From: Bog-756 sp963704585
Lineage (GTDB): Bacteria; Actinomycetota; Acidimicrobiia; Acidimicrobiales; RAAP-2
DNA: 64,000 bases
Direction of reading: 5' to 3'
NCBI GenBank assembly: GCA_963704585.1
Contig: OY969919.1
Span: 248,001 to 312,000, forward strand
Each line of letters opens with the position of its first letter. Positions within the stretch are counted from its first letter, which is position 1. Of the stretch, positions 9,082 to 18,234 are shown piece after piece. The notes beneath the pieces are model-generated. The model made no database searches and was not told the DNA's origin. It saw only the letters and a list, made by a program, of their open reading frames with translations. The position numbers were made by a program, and so were the translations under genes.

Positions 9082-9489
9082 ATGCCCAAGGCGACGTCGT
9101 CCAAGGGTCAGTCACCCTCGGAGCTCATCGACGGGAGGATCAAGGAGCTGGGCGATTGGCGGGGTGAACTGCTCGCCCACCTCCGGGCGCTGATCAAGGA
9201 GACCGTCCCCGACGTGGTCGAGGAGTGGAAGTGGCGGGGTGTCCCGACCTGGTACAACAACCGCAGCATGCTCTGCACGGGAGAGACCTACAAGGCCGTC
9301 GTGAAGCTCACCTTCGCCAAGGGAGCCGAGCTCGAGGATCCGGCAAAGCTCTTCAACTCCAGCCTCGAGGGGAACGTCCGGCGCGCCATCGACTTCCACG
9401 AAGGCGATCGTGTCGACGTGCGGGCCTTCAAGAGCCTCGTGCGGACGGCAGCGGCCCTCAACGAGGCGAAGGGCACCAAAAAAAAGTAG
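9082..9489 (+). CDS. DUF1801 domain protein
   Basis: A 135-residue protein with the DUF1801 (YdhG-like) fold: ELIDGRIKELGDWRGELLAHLRALI, VEEWKWRGVPTW, an internal CTGETYKAVVKLTFAKGA strand, and a lysine-rich tail. The GVPTW and YKAVVKLTF motifs are characteristic; the fold is a small frataxin-like sandwich of unknown role. A GGGGAGGAG Shine-Dalgarno precedes the ATG. Confidence 0.85.
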   Translation: MPKATSSKGQSPSELIDGRIKELGDWRGELLAHLRALIKETVPDVVEEWKWRGVPTWYNNRSMLCTGETYKAVVKLTFAKGAELEDPAKLFNSSLEGNVRRAIDFHEGDRVDVRAFKSLVRTAAALNEAKGTKKK

Positions 9490-9534
9490 CGCGTCCTGCC
9501 ACGGACCGGGGACCGATCCTGCGGCGCTCGAGAT

Positions 9535-10906
9535 TCAGGCGGGGGTCCAACTGGTGCCGGCGGATGCCAGCCAATTGAGGACGTGACGTCGCGTCGTCGG
9601 TCCGTGCGGGCTCCACGGAGACGGGAGGGCTCCGTCGTCGCGAAGCTGGGCCGCCTCCTGGATGTTCGCCGTGAGCGGATCCGTCGTCAGCGCGCACCTC
9701 GTCGCCGCAGCGTCGACGCCGAAGAGCGTGGCGGCATTGCGGCCGAAGATGTCAGCCTTCACCTGGTCGGTGAGCGCCGGATAGCCGTAGAGATCTTGGT
9801 ACTCGCTCGTGATCTGAAAGGCTCGCATGGCCATGATCTGGGGCTGCGGACTTCCGTACCAGATCGCATCGGTTCCCCACAGCACCCGCTGCTGGCCGAC
9901 CCGGTTGAGCAGCTTGCCGAGTGCGTGGGCAGCCTGGTCGGGCAGGGTGAGAAGCTGGCGCCACAACGTTCCGAGGTCGACCCACACGTTGTCGTTGGCC
10001 GGCACGCTGTGGCGGTCGAGAGCCGCGAGCAGCGTGTCGATCCCGATCGTGGCGTTGGGATCGTAGGGGCCTTCGACATGGGACGGATCCCAGGCTGCGT
10101 GGTACACCACGAACTGCATGTCCGGGAACTGACGCGAGACGGCGACGATGTCTTCCGGATGGTTGAAGACGGGGTCGAAGTTGACGAGGGGCAGGCCCTT
10201 GTGCGCCACGAAGATCCTGACGCCGAGGTCGTGGGCGTGCTGCAACGTCGGGAGTCCGATGTTCGGATCCTCCAGCGAGAACCCCTGCCCGGACGGGCTC
10301 CAGGCCGTGTAGACCTTGAACGCCGCAGGATGGCCGGACTGCACGGCGCTCGACATCTCGTCGAGGGTCGCGCCCAGGGGACCGACGTTCGGAGCGATGA
10401 CGTTCTCCACGAGCAGGCGGCTGGCGCCACCGTGGACGAGCCCGTCGGTGATCTGCTGGGTGCTCAGCGCCTCGGCGAACGGGATCGGTGCGGTCGACGG
10501 TCCGGAGTTCGGGACGTCCGTCAGGACCGCGACGGTCGTGTCGCTCGCCAGAAAGAGATCATGCAGGTAGGTGGCCCGATCGGCGCAGTCCAGTCGCGGC
10601 GCTGTCGGTGCACTCGCTCGGGAGCATGCCGAGGACGAGGTTGACCGTCTCGGGAGCGTTCTGGACCCACGGGCCGCTCGGGATCACATGGTGGGTGTGG
10701 ACGTCGAAGATGAACTCGCCGTTGCCGGCTAGCGCCTGCTGACATGCCTCGGTGTCCTGTGGGGGTGGGACTGCATAGGTGCCGCCATGCCCGCCGACGT
10801 GGGGACCGGCTTGGTGCGTCGCGGCTGCACTGCACCCCGCGAGCTCGAACACCGCCAGCGATGCGGCAACGGCACCGGCGCTCTGGAGGAATCTCCTGCG
10901 GTCCAT
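9535..10906 (-). CDS. Tat-exported lipoprotein amidohydrolase (frame break near 10590)
   Basis: Amidohydrolase-2 type TIM-barrel protein predicted to act outside the membrane. The N terminus MDRRRFLQSAG is a twin-arginine signal and LAGC a lipobox, so the mature protein should be lipid-anchored. Metal-site motifs are FDVHTHHVIP, FVAHKGLPL, VVYHAAWD and LWGTDAIW. The N-terminal part (from 10906) and the catalytic part lie in different frames. Dropping one G in the ACTGGACTG stretch near 10590 restores a continuous reading through DCADRATYLHDLF and TDVPNSGPS. I read it as one gene with an indel, real or technical. The reaction is unknown; decarboxylation or lactone hydrolysis are typical of the family. 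Confidence 0.75.
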
Positions 10907-11194
10907 GCCGATCGAGGCCGCCGAGTCGTCGACCGATGATCGGATCAGCCGGTTGACGGCACGGTCGTGCGACGTCTCGGCAGCCGGCACGAACTCTCCG
11001 TTGGACACCGGTCCGGCGTGGAAGGGGAGAGCCGCGGCGCCACTCCCTGATCTCGCTGCCTTCGGGTGAACCGTCCGATCGCAGCCACACCGCTCAGGAT
11101 AGGGCCTGCCCGTGTCGTCGCCGGAGCGAGCGGGATCCGCCCCGGACCACACCGCTGATCGCTGTGGTGACGTTCCGAAGGGCGAAGGTTCTGC

Positions 11195-11390
11195 CTACGG
11201 CCGCAAGCCCGCCTTGATGACGCCGTCTGCTCGTCGGTCGAATGCCGAGTACAACTCGGGGGCGTCGTCGAGGCCTCCGTGGTGGGTGACGACCGCGCCC
11301 GGACGGGCTCGCCCGCAGATGATGAGCCGTCCGGTCGGGTGAAGACCCGCTGGAGGGTGTCCAGGTGTAGGACGTTCCGCCTGCTTCACA
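11195..11390 (-). pseudogene. Zinc-type alcohol dehydrogenase, C-terminal remnant
   Basis: The last 45 or so residues of a medium-chain alcohol dehydrogenase are readable: RLIICGRARPGAVVTHHGG followed by LDDAPELYSAFDRRADG and VIKAGLRP, the usual end of the family. Nothing upstream encodes the GroES-like or nucleotide-binding domains. This is a truncated leftover, which supports past deletion or rearrangement in this stretch. Confidence 0.6.
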
Positions 11391-11425
11391 ACTTGACATA
11401 ATATACATTATCGGCGGTTGAACCA
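11391..11425. promoter_or_regulatory. AT-rich palindrome with TTGACA box
   Basis: ATAAT and ATTAT arms flank ATAC (ATAATATACATTAT, 11398-11411), overlapping a perfect TTGACA at 11394-11399. In DNA of this GC content such an AT-rich island stands out and looks like an operator or promoter. It lies between the alcohol dehydrogenase remnant and the zinc-finger/HhH gene; no good -10 hexamer was found at 17 bases. Confidence 0.35.
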
Positions 11426-11547
11426 TAGGCTGGCCGTACTCACCACAGGCGGTCCGTAGCCGATCCACGACCTCACAGCCAGGCTCCGTGAGCGGCTCGT
11501 CGATCCCGTAGATTCGGTTGGGGACGGAGTCGCAACGGAGGTCGCCC

Positions 11548-11823
11548 ATGAAACGCACGTGCTCCCGTGGTCACACGTTCGAGAAGACGACGGACTGTCC
11601 CGCCTGCCCGGTCTGCGAACGCGACGCCGCAGCGAAGAGCTGTCTCCCCAAGGTGGGTGCGCCGGCGACGCGGGCCCTCCAGGGCGCCGGAATCGGCTCG
11701 TTGGCCGACCTGACCCACTGGACCGCGAGCGACCTGCTGGCGCTGCATGCCATGGGACCGAAGGCGATCGCCATCCTCCGGTCCAGCCTGAGCGAGGAAG
11801 GGCTCTCCTTCAAGGGCGAGTAG
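11548..11823 (+). CDS. Small zinc-finger plus helix-hairpin-helix protein
   Basis: A 91-residue protein. The first 25 residues hold a Cys-rich segment (CSRGHTFEKTTDCPACPVCE, with CPxCPxC spacing) that could bind zinc. Residues 30-90 resemble a helix-hairpin-helix domain like that of the RNA polymerase alpha C-terminal domain: GAPATRALQGAGI, SLADLTHWTASDLLALHAMG and PKAIAILRSSL. The predicted role is DNA or polymerase binding. GGAGG lies 6 bases before the ATG. It is an isolated gene in the patchy stretch. Confidence 0.65.
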   Translation: MKRTCSRGHTFEKTTDCPACPVCERDAAAKSCLPKVGAPATRALQGAGIGSLADLTHWTASDLLALHAMGPKAIAILRSSLSEEGLSFKGE

Positions 11824-11881
11824 ACGCCCTCGGGAAGACTGGCGGCCGCCCGGCCGGACTCGGTGCCGAACCAGAGGCTGT

Positions 11882-12331
11882 TCAGTCCGCTCTCGGCAGC
11901 CGTGCCTCGGTCGGCGACCGGTCCCCGACCGACCAGTTGTGCCCGAACGGGTCCCTGAAACCGCCCTGGCGGTGCACGCCCCAAGGCACCTCACGCTCCT
12001 CGACAGAGGATCCCTCCACCGCACCCTCGGCCAGCGCTCGTGCGAGGACGGCCTCGGGATCGTCGACGAAGAGCTCGACCCTCGTGCTCGTCACACCGCT
12101 CCTCGTGGGAGCGGTCTCCTTCGGGTTCTGCGGATTCTGCTCGTGCAGGAAGAAGGGGGCGCCACCGATCTCGAGCCCGACGACGCCACCGAGATCCCAG
12201 AGCCGTTCGGCTCCGAGCGCGCGCTCGTACCAGCCCGCCGCCGACTGGGCCTCCGGGACGATCAGCATGACGGACAAGGCAGCCGTTCGGGGAACGGCTC
12301 GGTGATCGACGGACGGAGGATCGGTGGCCAC
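11882..12331 (-). CDS. Glyoxalase/bleomycin resistance (VOC) family protein
   Basis: A 149-residue vicinal-oxygen-chelate protein of the PhnB-like group: LSVMLIVPEAQSAAGWYERAL, GLEIGGAPFFLHE, RVELFVDDPEAVLARALAEG and a closing GGFRDPFGHNWSV. The FRDPFGHxW end is diagnostic. The substrate is unknown. It starts at a GTG with GGAGAGGA upstream. It converges with the zinc-finger/HhH gene. Confidence 0.82.
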   Translation of the reverse strand: MATDPPSVDHRAVPRTAALSVMLIVPEAQSAAGWYERALGAERLWDLGGVVGLEIGGAPFFLHEQNPQNPKETAPTRSGVTSTRVELFVDDPEAVLARALAEGAVEGSSVEEREVPWGVHRQGGFRDPFGHNWSVGDRSPTEARLPRAD

Positions 12332-12454
12332 GTCGGCATCCTCTCCGGCGCGGCCGGCGTTCGCAAGACAGCGCCGCTGTCGCGACGACCGACGTCACCG
12401 CCGTTCAACTTCGTCAGCCGAACTGCCGATACTTCGACTAGCGGCGTCCACGAG

Positions 12455-13541
12455 ATGGCCGCCGACCGACCGGAGGGAGGTGAGGTGGGAGCACACCGTC
12501 TCGCCGGTCCTGTTCGTCACGAGAGCTCGAGCAGCCCTCACCTCCGCTCGGTGACCGCCGACACCGGGCCGGTGCGCTCGCTCTCGCACTCCCCCGCCGT
12601 CCAGGCCATGCTTCACCAACCGGCGATGGTCGCGGGCGCGTTCTGGATCGTCGCCGCGATCGCCGGCCTCGCGGTCAGCTTCACCTCGGCGTGGGGGGAC
12701 GAGGGACGCGGCACGCTCACCGTGATCGCCGCAGTGTGCGTGGTGGTCGGCGTGGTGCACCTCGTGGTCAGGAACCGGCTTCCCAGCTGGGCGTTCCACG
12801 CCGGCGGCGTCAGTGCGCTCGCGCTGATCACCGCGGTCGCATCCGTCGGCCCGAGCGGGAACGTCAACTTCGCGATCCTCTACATCTGGGTGATCGTCTA
12901 CTCGGCCCTCTACTTCGGCGTCGCGGCGACGATCCTGTACGCGGGACTGGTCGGTGCCGCCTATGCGGGAGTGCTCATCCTCGGGCCCTCGGTGCCCAAT
13001 CCGACCGCCGCCTGGGTCATGGTGTTCGGCACTGGGGTCTGTGTGGGTGCGGTCATCGTCGGCCTGGTCGGCGTCCTCCGGTCCGATGCGCACGACGACT
13101 CACTCACCGGACTCCCCAATCGTCGCTCGTGGGAGGAGCGCCTCGACAACGAGCTCGAGCGGTCCCGCCGGACCGGCACTGTTCTGTCGGTCGCCGTCAT
13201 CGACCTCGACGGATTCAAGGCCGTCAACGACTCGAAAGGGCACGACGCCGGCGACGCCATGCTCCAGAGGGTCGCACACGGTTGGCAGGGCGCGGTGCGA
13301 AGCGGCGGGGACTTCCTCGCGTCTCGGCGGTGACGAGTTCGGGCTGCTCGCCTCGGGATCCGACGCCGTCACGATGCGGCGCCTCGCGAAGCGCCTCAGC
13401 GAGGTGACCCCCGAGGGGATCCGGTACTCGTACGGCGTGGCCACCTGGGACGGTGAGGAGTCCCCGACCGCGCTCGTCCGCCGGGCGGACCAGTCGATGT
13501 TCCGGGCAAAGGCGACCCACCAGCGTCCACGGCGCTCGTGA
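12455..13541 (+). CDS. Membrane GGDEF protein, putative diguanylate cyclase (frame break near 13320)
   Basis: The N-terminal half has about six hydrophobic segments (for example GAFWIVAAIAGLAVSF and VNFAILYIWVIVYSALYF), then a GGDEF domain that would make cyclic di-GMP at the inner membrane. DSLTGLPNRRSWEERLD and VAVIDLDGFKAVND lie in one frame. The signature LGGDEFGLL and the rest of the domain (SYGVATWDG, RRADQSMFRAK) lie in another. A one-base change near 13320 joins them as DFLA(R)LGGDEF. The start is uncertain: ATG 12455, GTG 12485 (after GGAGG) or GTG 12551. As written the catalytic site would be lost. Confidence 0.75.
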
Positions 13542-13595
13542 GCACGTTCGCTTCGATCGATCGCAGCCCGCGGAGGCGCCGCGCGAGCGGATCGC

Positions 13596-13961
13596 CTACG
13601 ACGGGGCGTTGCTCCCCTTGGCCTCCTTGGCCAGTCGGGCCGCGAGCTGCCGGGAGGTGCCGAGCGCCCGGCCGATCTCGCTGACCGTGAACCCCTCCTC
13701 GAGGATCGGTTCGATGAAGGCGAGGCGCATCTCGTGCCGGCACTGCTCGTACTCCGACAGGAGCTCGTTCGTGGTCTTGCGAACGACGGCCGGCTCGCTG
13801 CCGGCTGCGGACACGGTGCCCGAAAAGGGCAGACCCGATTCGAGGGCCTTGATCATCTTCCGCCCGACCACCTCGTTCGAGCGGAGACACGTCCGGAGCT
13901 GCACCGAGATGTCGATGGCCCGCTGGATGACCTCGATCGCCGCCGCACGTTGCTCGTCCAT
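13596..13961 (-). CDS. Small HTH protein, paralogue A
   Basis: A 121-residue protein with a helical N-terminal part (EQRAAAIEVIQRAIDISVQL) and a C-terminal helix-turn-helix: MRLAFIEPILEEGFTVSEIG followed by RALGTSRQLAARLAKEAKG. The same layout and HTH wording occur in the next gene, so the two are paralogues, both on the minus strand and about 120 bases apart. The HTH resembles a sigma-70 region 4 or homeodomain-like helix pair. No known family comes to mind; a one-domain DNA-binding regulator is likely. Confidence 0.65.
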   Translation of the reverse strand: MDEQRAAAIEVIQRAIDISVQLRTCLRSNEVVGRKMIKALESGLPFSGTVSAAGSEPAVVRKTTNELLSEYEQCRHEMRLAFIEPILEEGFTVSEIGRALGTSRQLAARLAKEAKGSNAPS

Positions 13962-14081
13962 GCCCCTCATTAAACACACAGAGAATCGGTCAGGCCGAAC
14001 GCCACTTGTGCGGTCAATGACGGCACTGGCAGGAGGTTCTTGCGACCCGTGATCGCATCCGGCCGGGGCGTTCGCCCTCCC

Positions 14082-14462
14082 TTACCCTGCTCCCCCCGCC
14101 TCTCCCTTCGTCTCCTGGACGTACCGCTGCACCAGCTGACGCGAGATGCCGAAGGACCGGGCGATGTCGCTCACGCTGAGCCCCTCCTCGAGCGCGGCAG
14201 CGGTGACCGCGACCCGCATGTCATGCCGAGCGGCCGCGAGCGAACGGAGCGCGTCGTTGACGGTCTGCCGTGCCTCGCCGGGACGGGTGAGCTCGAGGGT
14301 CGAGGCGAGACTGTCACCCTGCTCGACGCGCCGGATGCCGCGCCGCAGCACGCCCTCCCAGCGCTGCAGGTGCGATCGCACCTCCTGGTCGGCTTCGATG
14401 AGCTGCTGCAGCGCGCGGACGAGCGCGTCGCGCTTCTCGGTCGGTTCGAGCTTCTCCGGCAT
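14082..14462 (-). CDS. Small HTH protein, paralogue B
   Basis: A 126-residue paralogue of the preceding gene. The N-terminal helices contain PEKLEPTEKRDALVRALQQL and a long amphipathic stretch. The C terminus is an HTH reading MRVAVTAAALEEGLSVSDIA then RSFGISRQLVQRYVQETKG, followed by a Gly/Ala tail. The shared part with paralogue A is the 'MR(L/V)A...LEEG(F/L)(T/S)VS(E/D)IxR' core. Likely a small transcriptional regulator; its target is unknown. Confidence 0.65.
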   Translation of the reverse strand: MPEKLEPTEKRDALVRALQQLIEADQEVRSHLQRWEGVLRRGIRRVEQGDSLASTLELTRPGEARQTVNDALRSLAAARHDMRVAVTAAALEEGLSVSDIARSFGISRQLVQRYVQETKGEAGGAG

Positions 14463-14584
14463 GGCGTGAGTGTATGGGCGGGGCACGCACGACGACCCGC
14501 GTTCCTGCGCGGAACCGGCGCTAAGCGGTCGCTCGCACCCGTTCGATCCCTGGCGCGGCACCGGTCGCCGGTTACCGTGCGGAG

Positions 14585-15127
14585 GTGGTCGCGCTCTTCC
14601 TCGTCGCGCTCTCCGTCGGGCTCGACAACTTCGGTGCAGCGACGTCCATCGGGGTGCGCGGTGTGGACCGCACGCTGCGCCTGCGGGTCGCAGTCGTCTT
14701 CGGCTTCTTCGAGGCGGCCATGCCGCTCGTCGGGATCCTGCTCGGCCGTGCCGTCGCCGGCGATCTCGGTGGCGCGGCCACGCCGCTCGCGGGTGCGCTG
14801 CTCGCCGCGGTCGGCCTCTACTCGGTCCTCGCCGAACTGCTCGGCGGGCACCGTGCGGATGCCGAGCCCGGCCGCAATCTTGGCCGCCTCGTCCTCATCG
14901 GTGCACTGCTGAGCGTCGACAACCTCGTGATCGGCTTCGCGCTCGGGACGTTCCACGTCAATGTCGTCGTCGCGGCCGCCGTCATCGCCGTCGTGAGCGT
15001 CGGACTCTCGCTCCTCGGCCTCGAGCTCGGGAGCCGGCTCGGGACGCGGCTCGGCGAGCGTGCCGAGCTCGTCGGTGGCCTCGTGCTCGTGGCGATCGGG
15101 ATCGCGATCGGCCTCGGGATCCTCTGA
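14585..15127 (+). CDS. mntP: Putative manganese efflux pump MntP
   Basis: A 180-residue, six-helix membrane protein of the MntP family. It contains two inverted-repeat-like acidic motifs, ALSVGLDNFGAATSIG and GALLSVDNLVIGFALG, in which the Asp residues bind Mn in characterised members. It exports Mn(II). The GTG start is preceded by GGAGG overlapping closely. I see no yybP-ykoY manganese riboswitch in the 120 bases upstream, so regulation must be of another kind. Confidence 0.85.
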   Translation: MVALFLVALSVGLDNFGAATSIGVRGVDRTLRLRVAVVFGFFEAAMPLVGILLGRAVAGDLGGAATPLAGALLAAVGLYSVLAELLGGHRADAEPGRNLGRLVLIGALLSVDNLVIGFALGTFHVNVVVAAAVIAVVSVGLSLLGLELGSRLGTRLGERAELVGGLVLVAIGIAIGLGIL

Positions 15128-15229
15128 CCTGCAGCCCCTGGAGCTGCCGCCTTGGGCGTCAGGGCGACAAGATGAACAGGCCCGCCGCCGCAGTGGACCG
15201 GGCAGGCGTCGACTTTCCGAGGAGTCCCC

Positions 15230-15703
15230 ATGACCGACGACGGCATCTACCGCTACGTTCCCCATGAGCAGACCCGGGCGAAGCTCGCCCGCGCCGAGCG
15301 TCCGGTGCGGGTCGCCGAGCAGCTCCCGACCGGAACGGCAGCAGCGCGGTTCAACGCCCGGCTCGCGGTGAAGGTCACCCGCGGTGTCGGAACCATGTGG
15401 TGCGCGTACGCGTTCGCCGCGCTTGCCGCGGTCGGACTCCCCTCGGCGCTCCACGCGCACAGCGCGGACGTGCTCGTGGCCTGGATCTCACAGACGTTCC
15501 TCCAGCTCGTCCTCCTCTCGGTCGTCATCGTGGGCCAGAACGTGCTCGCCGCCGCGGCGGACAAGCGGGCCGCGGAGACCTCCGACGACGCGGACGCGGT
15601 CCTCCACGAGGCCGTCAAGCTCCAGGAGCACCTCATCGCTCAGGACGCCCTGCTCACCGAGTTGCGCGACCGGCTCGCCCGCGTCGAGGCGGCCACCGCG
15701 TAG
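15230..15703 (+). CDS. DUF1003-like membrane protein
   Basis: A 157-residue protein with a charged N terminus, two hydrophobic segments (GTMWCAYAFAALAAVGLPSA and QTFLQLVLLSVVIVGQNVL), and a C-terminal coiled-coil-like helix (LHEAVKLQEHLIAQDALLTE). This arrangement resembles DUF1003 membrane proteins, which have no established role. GAGGAG lies 7 bases before the ATG. Confidence 0.7.
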   Translation: MTDDGIYRYVPHEQTRAKLARAERPVRVAEQLPTGTAAARFNARLAVKVTRGVGTMWCAYAFAALAAVGLPSALHAHSADVLVAWISQTFLQLVLLSVVIVGQNVLAAAADKRAAETSDDADAVLHEAVKLQEHLIAQDALLTELRDRLARVEAATA

Positions 15704-15747
15704 CAGGCCGGCGCCTGGCCCCCGGTATCCTCAGCGGGACGGACGCC

Positions 15748-16017
15748 ATGGACGACGACCTCGACGAATTCGACGACCTCGACGACTGGGCTCTCGAACC
15801 CCGGCGCGAGGACGAGCGCTTCTTCCGGACCTGCGGCCGGTGCGGCGCGACGACCTCTCCGCGCTGGTCCGAGTCGGCCTGCCTCGAGGAAGCCCGCCGC
15901 TACGGCTGGCGGCGCGTCGCGGCCTCCGGCCGGCCCGGCGCACGACGGATGGACCTGTGCGGCGCCTGCGCGCAAGACGAGGGCATCGGGCCGCCGCTCG
16001 CGCGCTGGGGATGGTGA
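15748..16017 (+). CDS. Small acidic zinc-ribbon-like protein
   Basis: An 89-residue frame. It begins with an acidic stretch (MDDDLDEFDDLDDW) and contains two Cys pairs (TCGRCG and DLCGACAQ) about 45 residues apart, as in a small zinc ribbon. No clear Shine-Dalgarno and no family that I recognise. Its acidic head is typical of small actinobacterial proteins, so I accept it with reserve. Confidence 0.5.
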   Translation: MDDDLDEFDDLDDWALEPRREDERFFRTCGRCGATTSPRWSESACLEEARRYGWRRVAASGRPGARRMDLCGACAQDEGIGPPLARWGW

Positions 16018-16029
16018 CTCACGGGGCCG

Positions 16030-16635
16030 TCAGCCCAGCCTGAGCTCCCCCACCACCTCGACGAGCTGTTCGAGCGCGATCGGCGCACGCGCGGCGCTGC
16101 GCGGCACGCCCTCCTCCGGCGTCCCGAGGTTCACCCACCCGAGGAGCTGCTCGTCGGGTCCGAGCCCGAAGAAGGTCCGCACGGACCGCGACTCGAGGAC
16201 GTTCGCACTCTTCCAGATGGCGCCGAGCCCGAGCGCGACCGCCCCGAGCACGATCGCATACCCCGTGCACGCGGCCGACGCGACCTGCTCCCAGAGTGGG
16301 ACGTTCGACGTCGGGTCCGGCGAGGCGACCAGCACGACCTGGCAGGGTGCGGCGAAGGCCTTGCCACGCATCTTGGCGACCATGGCCTCGGGGAGCCCGT
16401 TCCCCCGCGTCTCGTGGAGGCCGGCCACGAGCGCGTAGGCGAACCGGTCGCGTCCGGTGCCGCTCACCACGAAGAACCGCCACGGTCGGAGCGTCCCGTG
16501 ATCGGGCACGGTCGTGGCCGTCTCGAGGATTCGCGCGAGTGTGGGACCGTCTGGCGGTACGCCATTCGGATCCGGCAGGTGCCGCGGGGCGCCGAGGTGC
16601 TCGAACCAATCCGCCGGATCCACCTCGCCCGTCAC
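16030..16635 (-). CDS. Nitroreductase family protein (YdjA-like)
   Basis: A 201-residue FMN-dependent nitroreductase-like protein. It has TTVPDHGTLRPWRFFVVSG near the N terminus, the usual FMN-contact motif, and SAACTGYAIVLGAVALGLGA, IWKSANV and LLGWVNLGTP, all matching the YdjA group. It reduces nitro compounds or acts as an NAD(P)H:flavin-type oxidoreductase in the cytosol. The GTG start lies 13 bases after the HtrA stop, so the two may be co-transcribed. Confidence 0.85.
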   Translation of the reverse strand: MTGEVDPADWFEHLGAPRHLPDPNGVPPDGPTLARILETATTVPDHGTLRPWRFFVVSGTGRDRFAYALVAGLHETRGNGLPEAMVAKMRGKAFAAPCQVVLVASPDPTSNVPLWEQVASAACTGYAIVLGAVALGLGAIWKSANVLESRSVRTFFGLGPDEQLLGWVNLGTPEEGVPRSAARAPIALEQLVEVVGELRLG

Positions 16636-16647
16636 GGCACCCGTCCC

Positions 16648-18024
16648 TCAGCCACCCGAGGCCGGGGAGGTCCCGAGGGTCGCGGTCAGGGTCATCTGGT
16701 TCTCGCCGCGGTAGAGGCCGACGTGCACCTGTTGCCCGGGGTGACCGGCCTGGATGGCGGTCGCCAGCTGGTCCGCGCTCGTGATGGGTTTGTCGTCGAG
16801 CGAGACGACCACGTCGCCCTGCTGGATCCCCGCCACGTCGGCGGGTGAGCCCGCTGCCACCTGCGTGACGACCGCCCCCTGCGTCGGCACGAAGTTGTAC
16901 GCGGCGCGGAGCTGGTTGGTGAGGGTCTCGATGTCGACGCCGAGGTAGCCCGGTCCGCTCTGGGTCACCGACCGGCTGCGCAGCGCAGGCAGCAGCTGCT
17001 GGATCTTGTTGGACGGGATCGCGAACCCGATATTCTGCGCCTGGGAGGTGCCGTCCGCGCTGGCCGCGACCGCGGTGTTCATGGCGACCACGCGGCCCGA
17101 GCTGTCGACCAGCGGACCCCCGGAGTTGCCCGGGTTGATCGCGGCGTCGGTCTGGAACATGTTGGAGAGCGTCTCGGTGAGATTGCCGCTGGTGTCGCCC
17201 GCCTGCACGGTGCGTCCCTTCGCCGAGATGATCCCCTGGGTCACCGTCGGCGTCCCGGCCGAGAGGCCGAGCGCGTTGCCGATCGCGACCACCGCGTCGC
17301 CGACCTGCACGTTGTCGGAGTTGCCGTAGCTGACCGTCGGCAGGTTCGAGACGTCGCCGATCTGGAGGAGCGAGACGTCGTTGGTCGGATCGGTGTCGAC
17401 GAGCGTCGCGGGCAGCGCCTTGAGGCTGCCGTAGAGGGTGACGGTGATCGTCGTGGCGCCGGCGATGACGTGGTTGTTGGTCACGACCTCGCCGTTCGGC
17501 GTGATGATCATGCCGGTCCCCTGGTCCTCCTGCGGACCGGTCGATCCGCCGAAGACCGAGGGTGTGCCCGGGGAGGTCGCGTCGATCGAGACGACCGCCG
17601 GCAGGACCTTCGCGATGACCGACTCGATGTTGGTCACTCCGTTGAGCAGCGCCGGGCCGGCCGAGATCTCCTTCACGGTCGTGCTCGAGCTCCCCTGGTG
17701 GTAGGCGGCGACGATGCCGCCGCCGACGAGCGCGCCGACGAGCGCCGCGCCGAGGACGATCGTGGACCACATCCACCCCGGCGAGCGCCGCGGCGCGGCC
17801 GGCTCGGGTGTGCGGGGCGGAGGGAGCAGGTCGGGTGCCCAGCTCGCGGGCGTGGTCGTGAGCCGAGCGGCGTCGGGCGCGGTGACCCCCCACTCGGGCA
17901 CCGACGCGGCCTCGGCGGGACGGCCGTCGACGCCCGTGGGCTCCCGCCACTGCGCAGGCAGGAATGGCGCCGTCTCGTCCGTGTCGCCGGCTGCCGGCGC
18001 TTCGGGACTGTCCGCCTGGTCCAT
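16648..18024 (-). CDS. htrA: HtrA/DegP-type membrane serine protease with PDZ domain
   Basis: A 458-residue envelope protease. Residues 1-83 are a Pro/Ala-rich cytosolic tail; one transmembrane helix spans about 85-108. The trypsin-like domain has all three catalytic residues: His in TNNHVIAG, Asp in DTDPTNDVSLL, and Ser in NPGNSGGPLVD. A C-terminal PDZ domain follows (GYLGVDIETLTNQLR, SPADVAGIQQGDVVVSLDDK). It degrades or refolds damaged proteins at the outer face of the membrane, as HtrA/PepD do in mycobacteria. It diverges from the gene at 18235 over a 210-base gap. Confidence 0.92.
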   Translation of the reverse strand: MDQADSPEAPAAGDTDETAPFLPAQWREPTGVDGRPAEAASVPEWGVTAPDAARLTTTPASWAPDLLPPPRTPEPAAPRRSPGWMWSTIVLGAALVGALVGGGIVAAYHQGSSSTTVKEISAGPALLNGVTNIESVIAKVLPAVVSIDATSPGTPSVFGGSTGPQEDQGTGMIITPNGEVVTNNHVIAGATTITVTLYGSLKALPATLVDTDPTNDVSLLQIGDVSNLPTVSYGNSDNVQVGDAVVAIGNALGLSAGTPTVTQGIISAKGRTVQAGDTSGNLTETLSNMFQTDAAINPGNSGGPLVDSSGRVVAMNTAVAASADGTSQAQNIGFAIPSNKIQQLLPALRSRSVTQSGPGYLGVDIETLTNQLRAAYNFVPTQGAVVTQVAAGSPADVAGIQQGDVVVSLDDKPITSADQLATAIQAGHPGQQVHVGLYRGENQMTLTATLGTSPASGG

Positions 18025-18234
18025 TCCGTCGCTCCTCGCGCGTCGCGGCGTCTCGACCGCCGCCTGTCTCCGACCGCGCGGTGGCTCGACGGCGGTCCGC
18101 CCGTGTGCCGGTCATCGTACGATGGGCGCCGAGCTGGAAACGTGCATTTCAGGGGGTTCTTACCGCCTTCTTACGCCGCGGTGTCGCGGCAACGGCGACC
18201 CCTGGTCGGCCGCGGCGGTAGCCTGTCGCCCGGT

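Noticed and set aside
12395..13093. 232-codon minus-strand frame over the GGDEF gene
   Set aside because: Antisense, Arg/Asp/His-rich, no family similarity; the plus strand has clear membrane and GGDEF motifs.
14171..15460. 429-codon minus-strand frame over mntP
   Set aside because: It overlaps a certain MntP gene and the paralogue B gene in another frame; composition is shadow-like.
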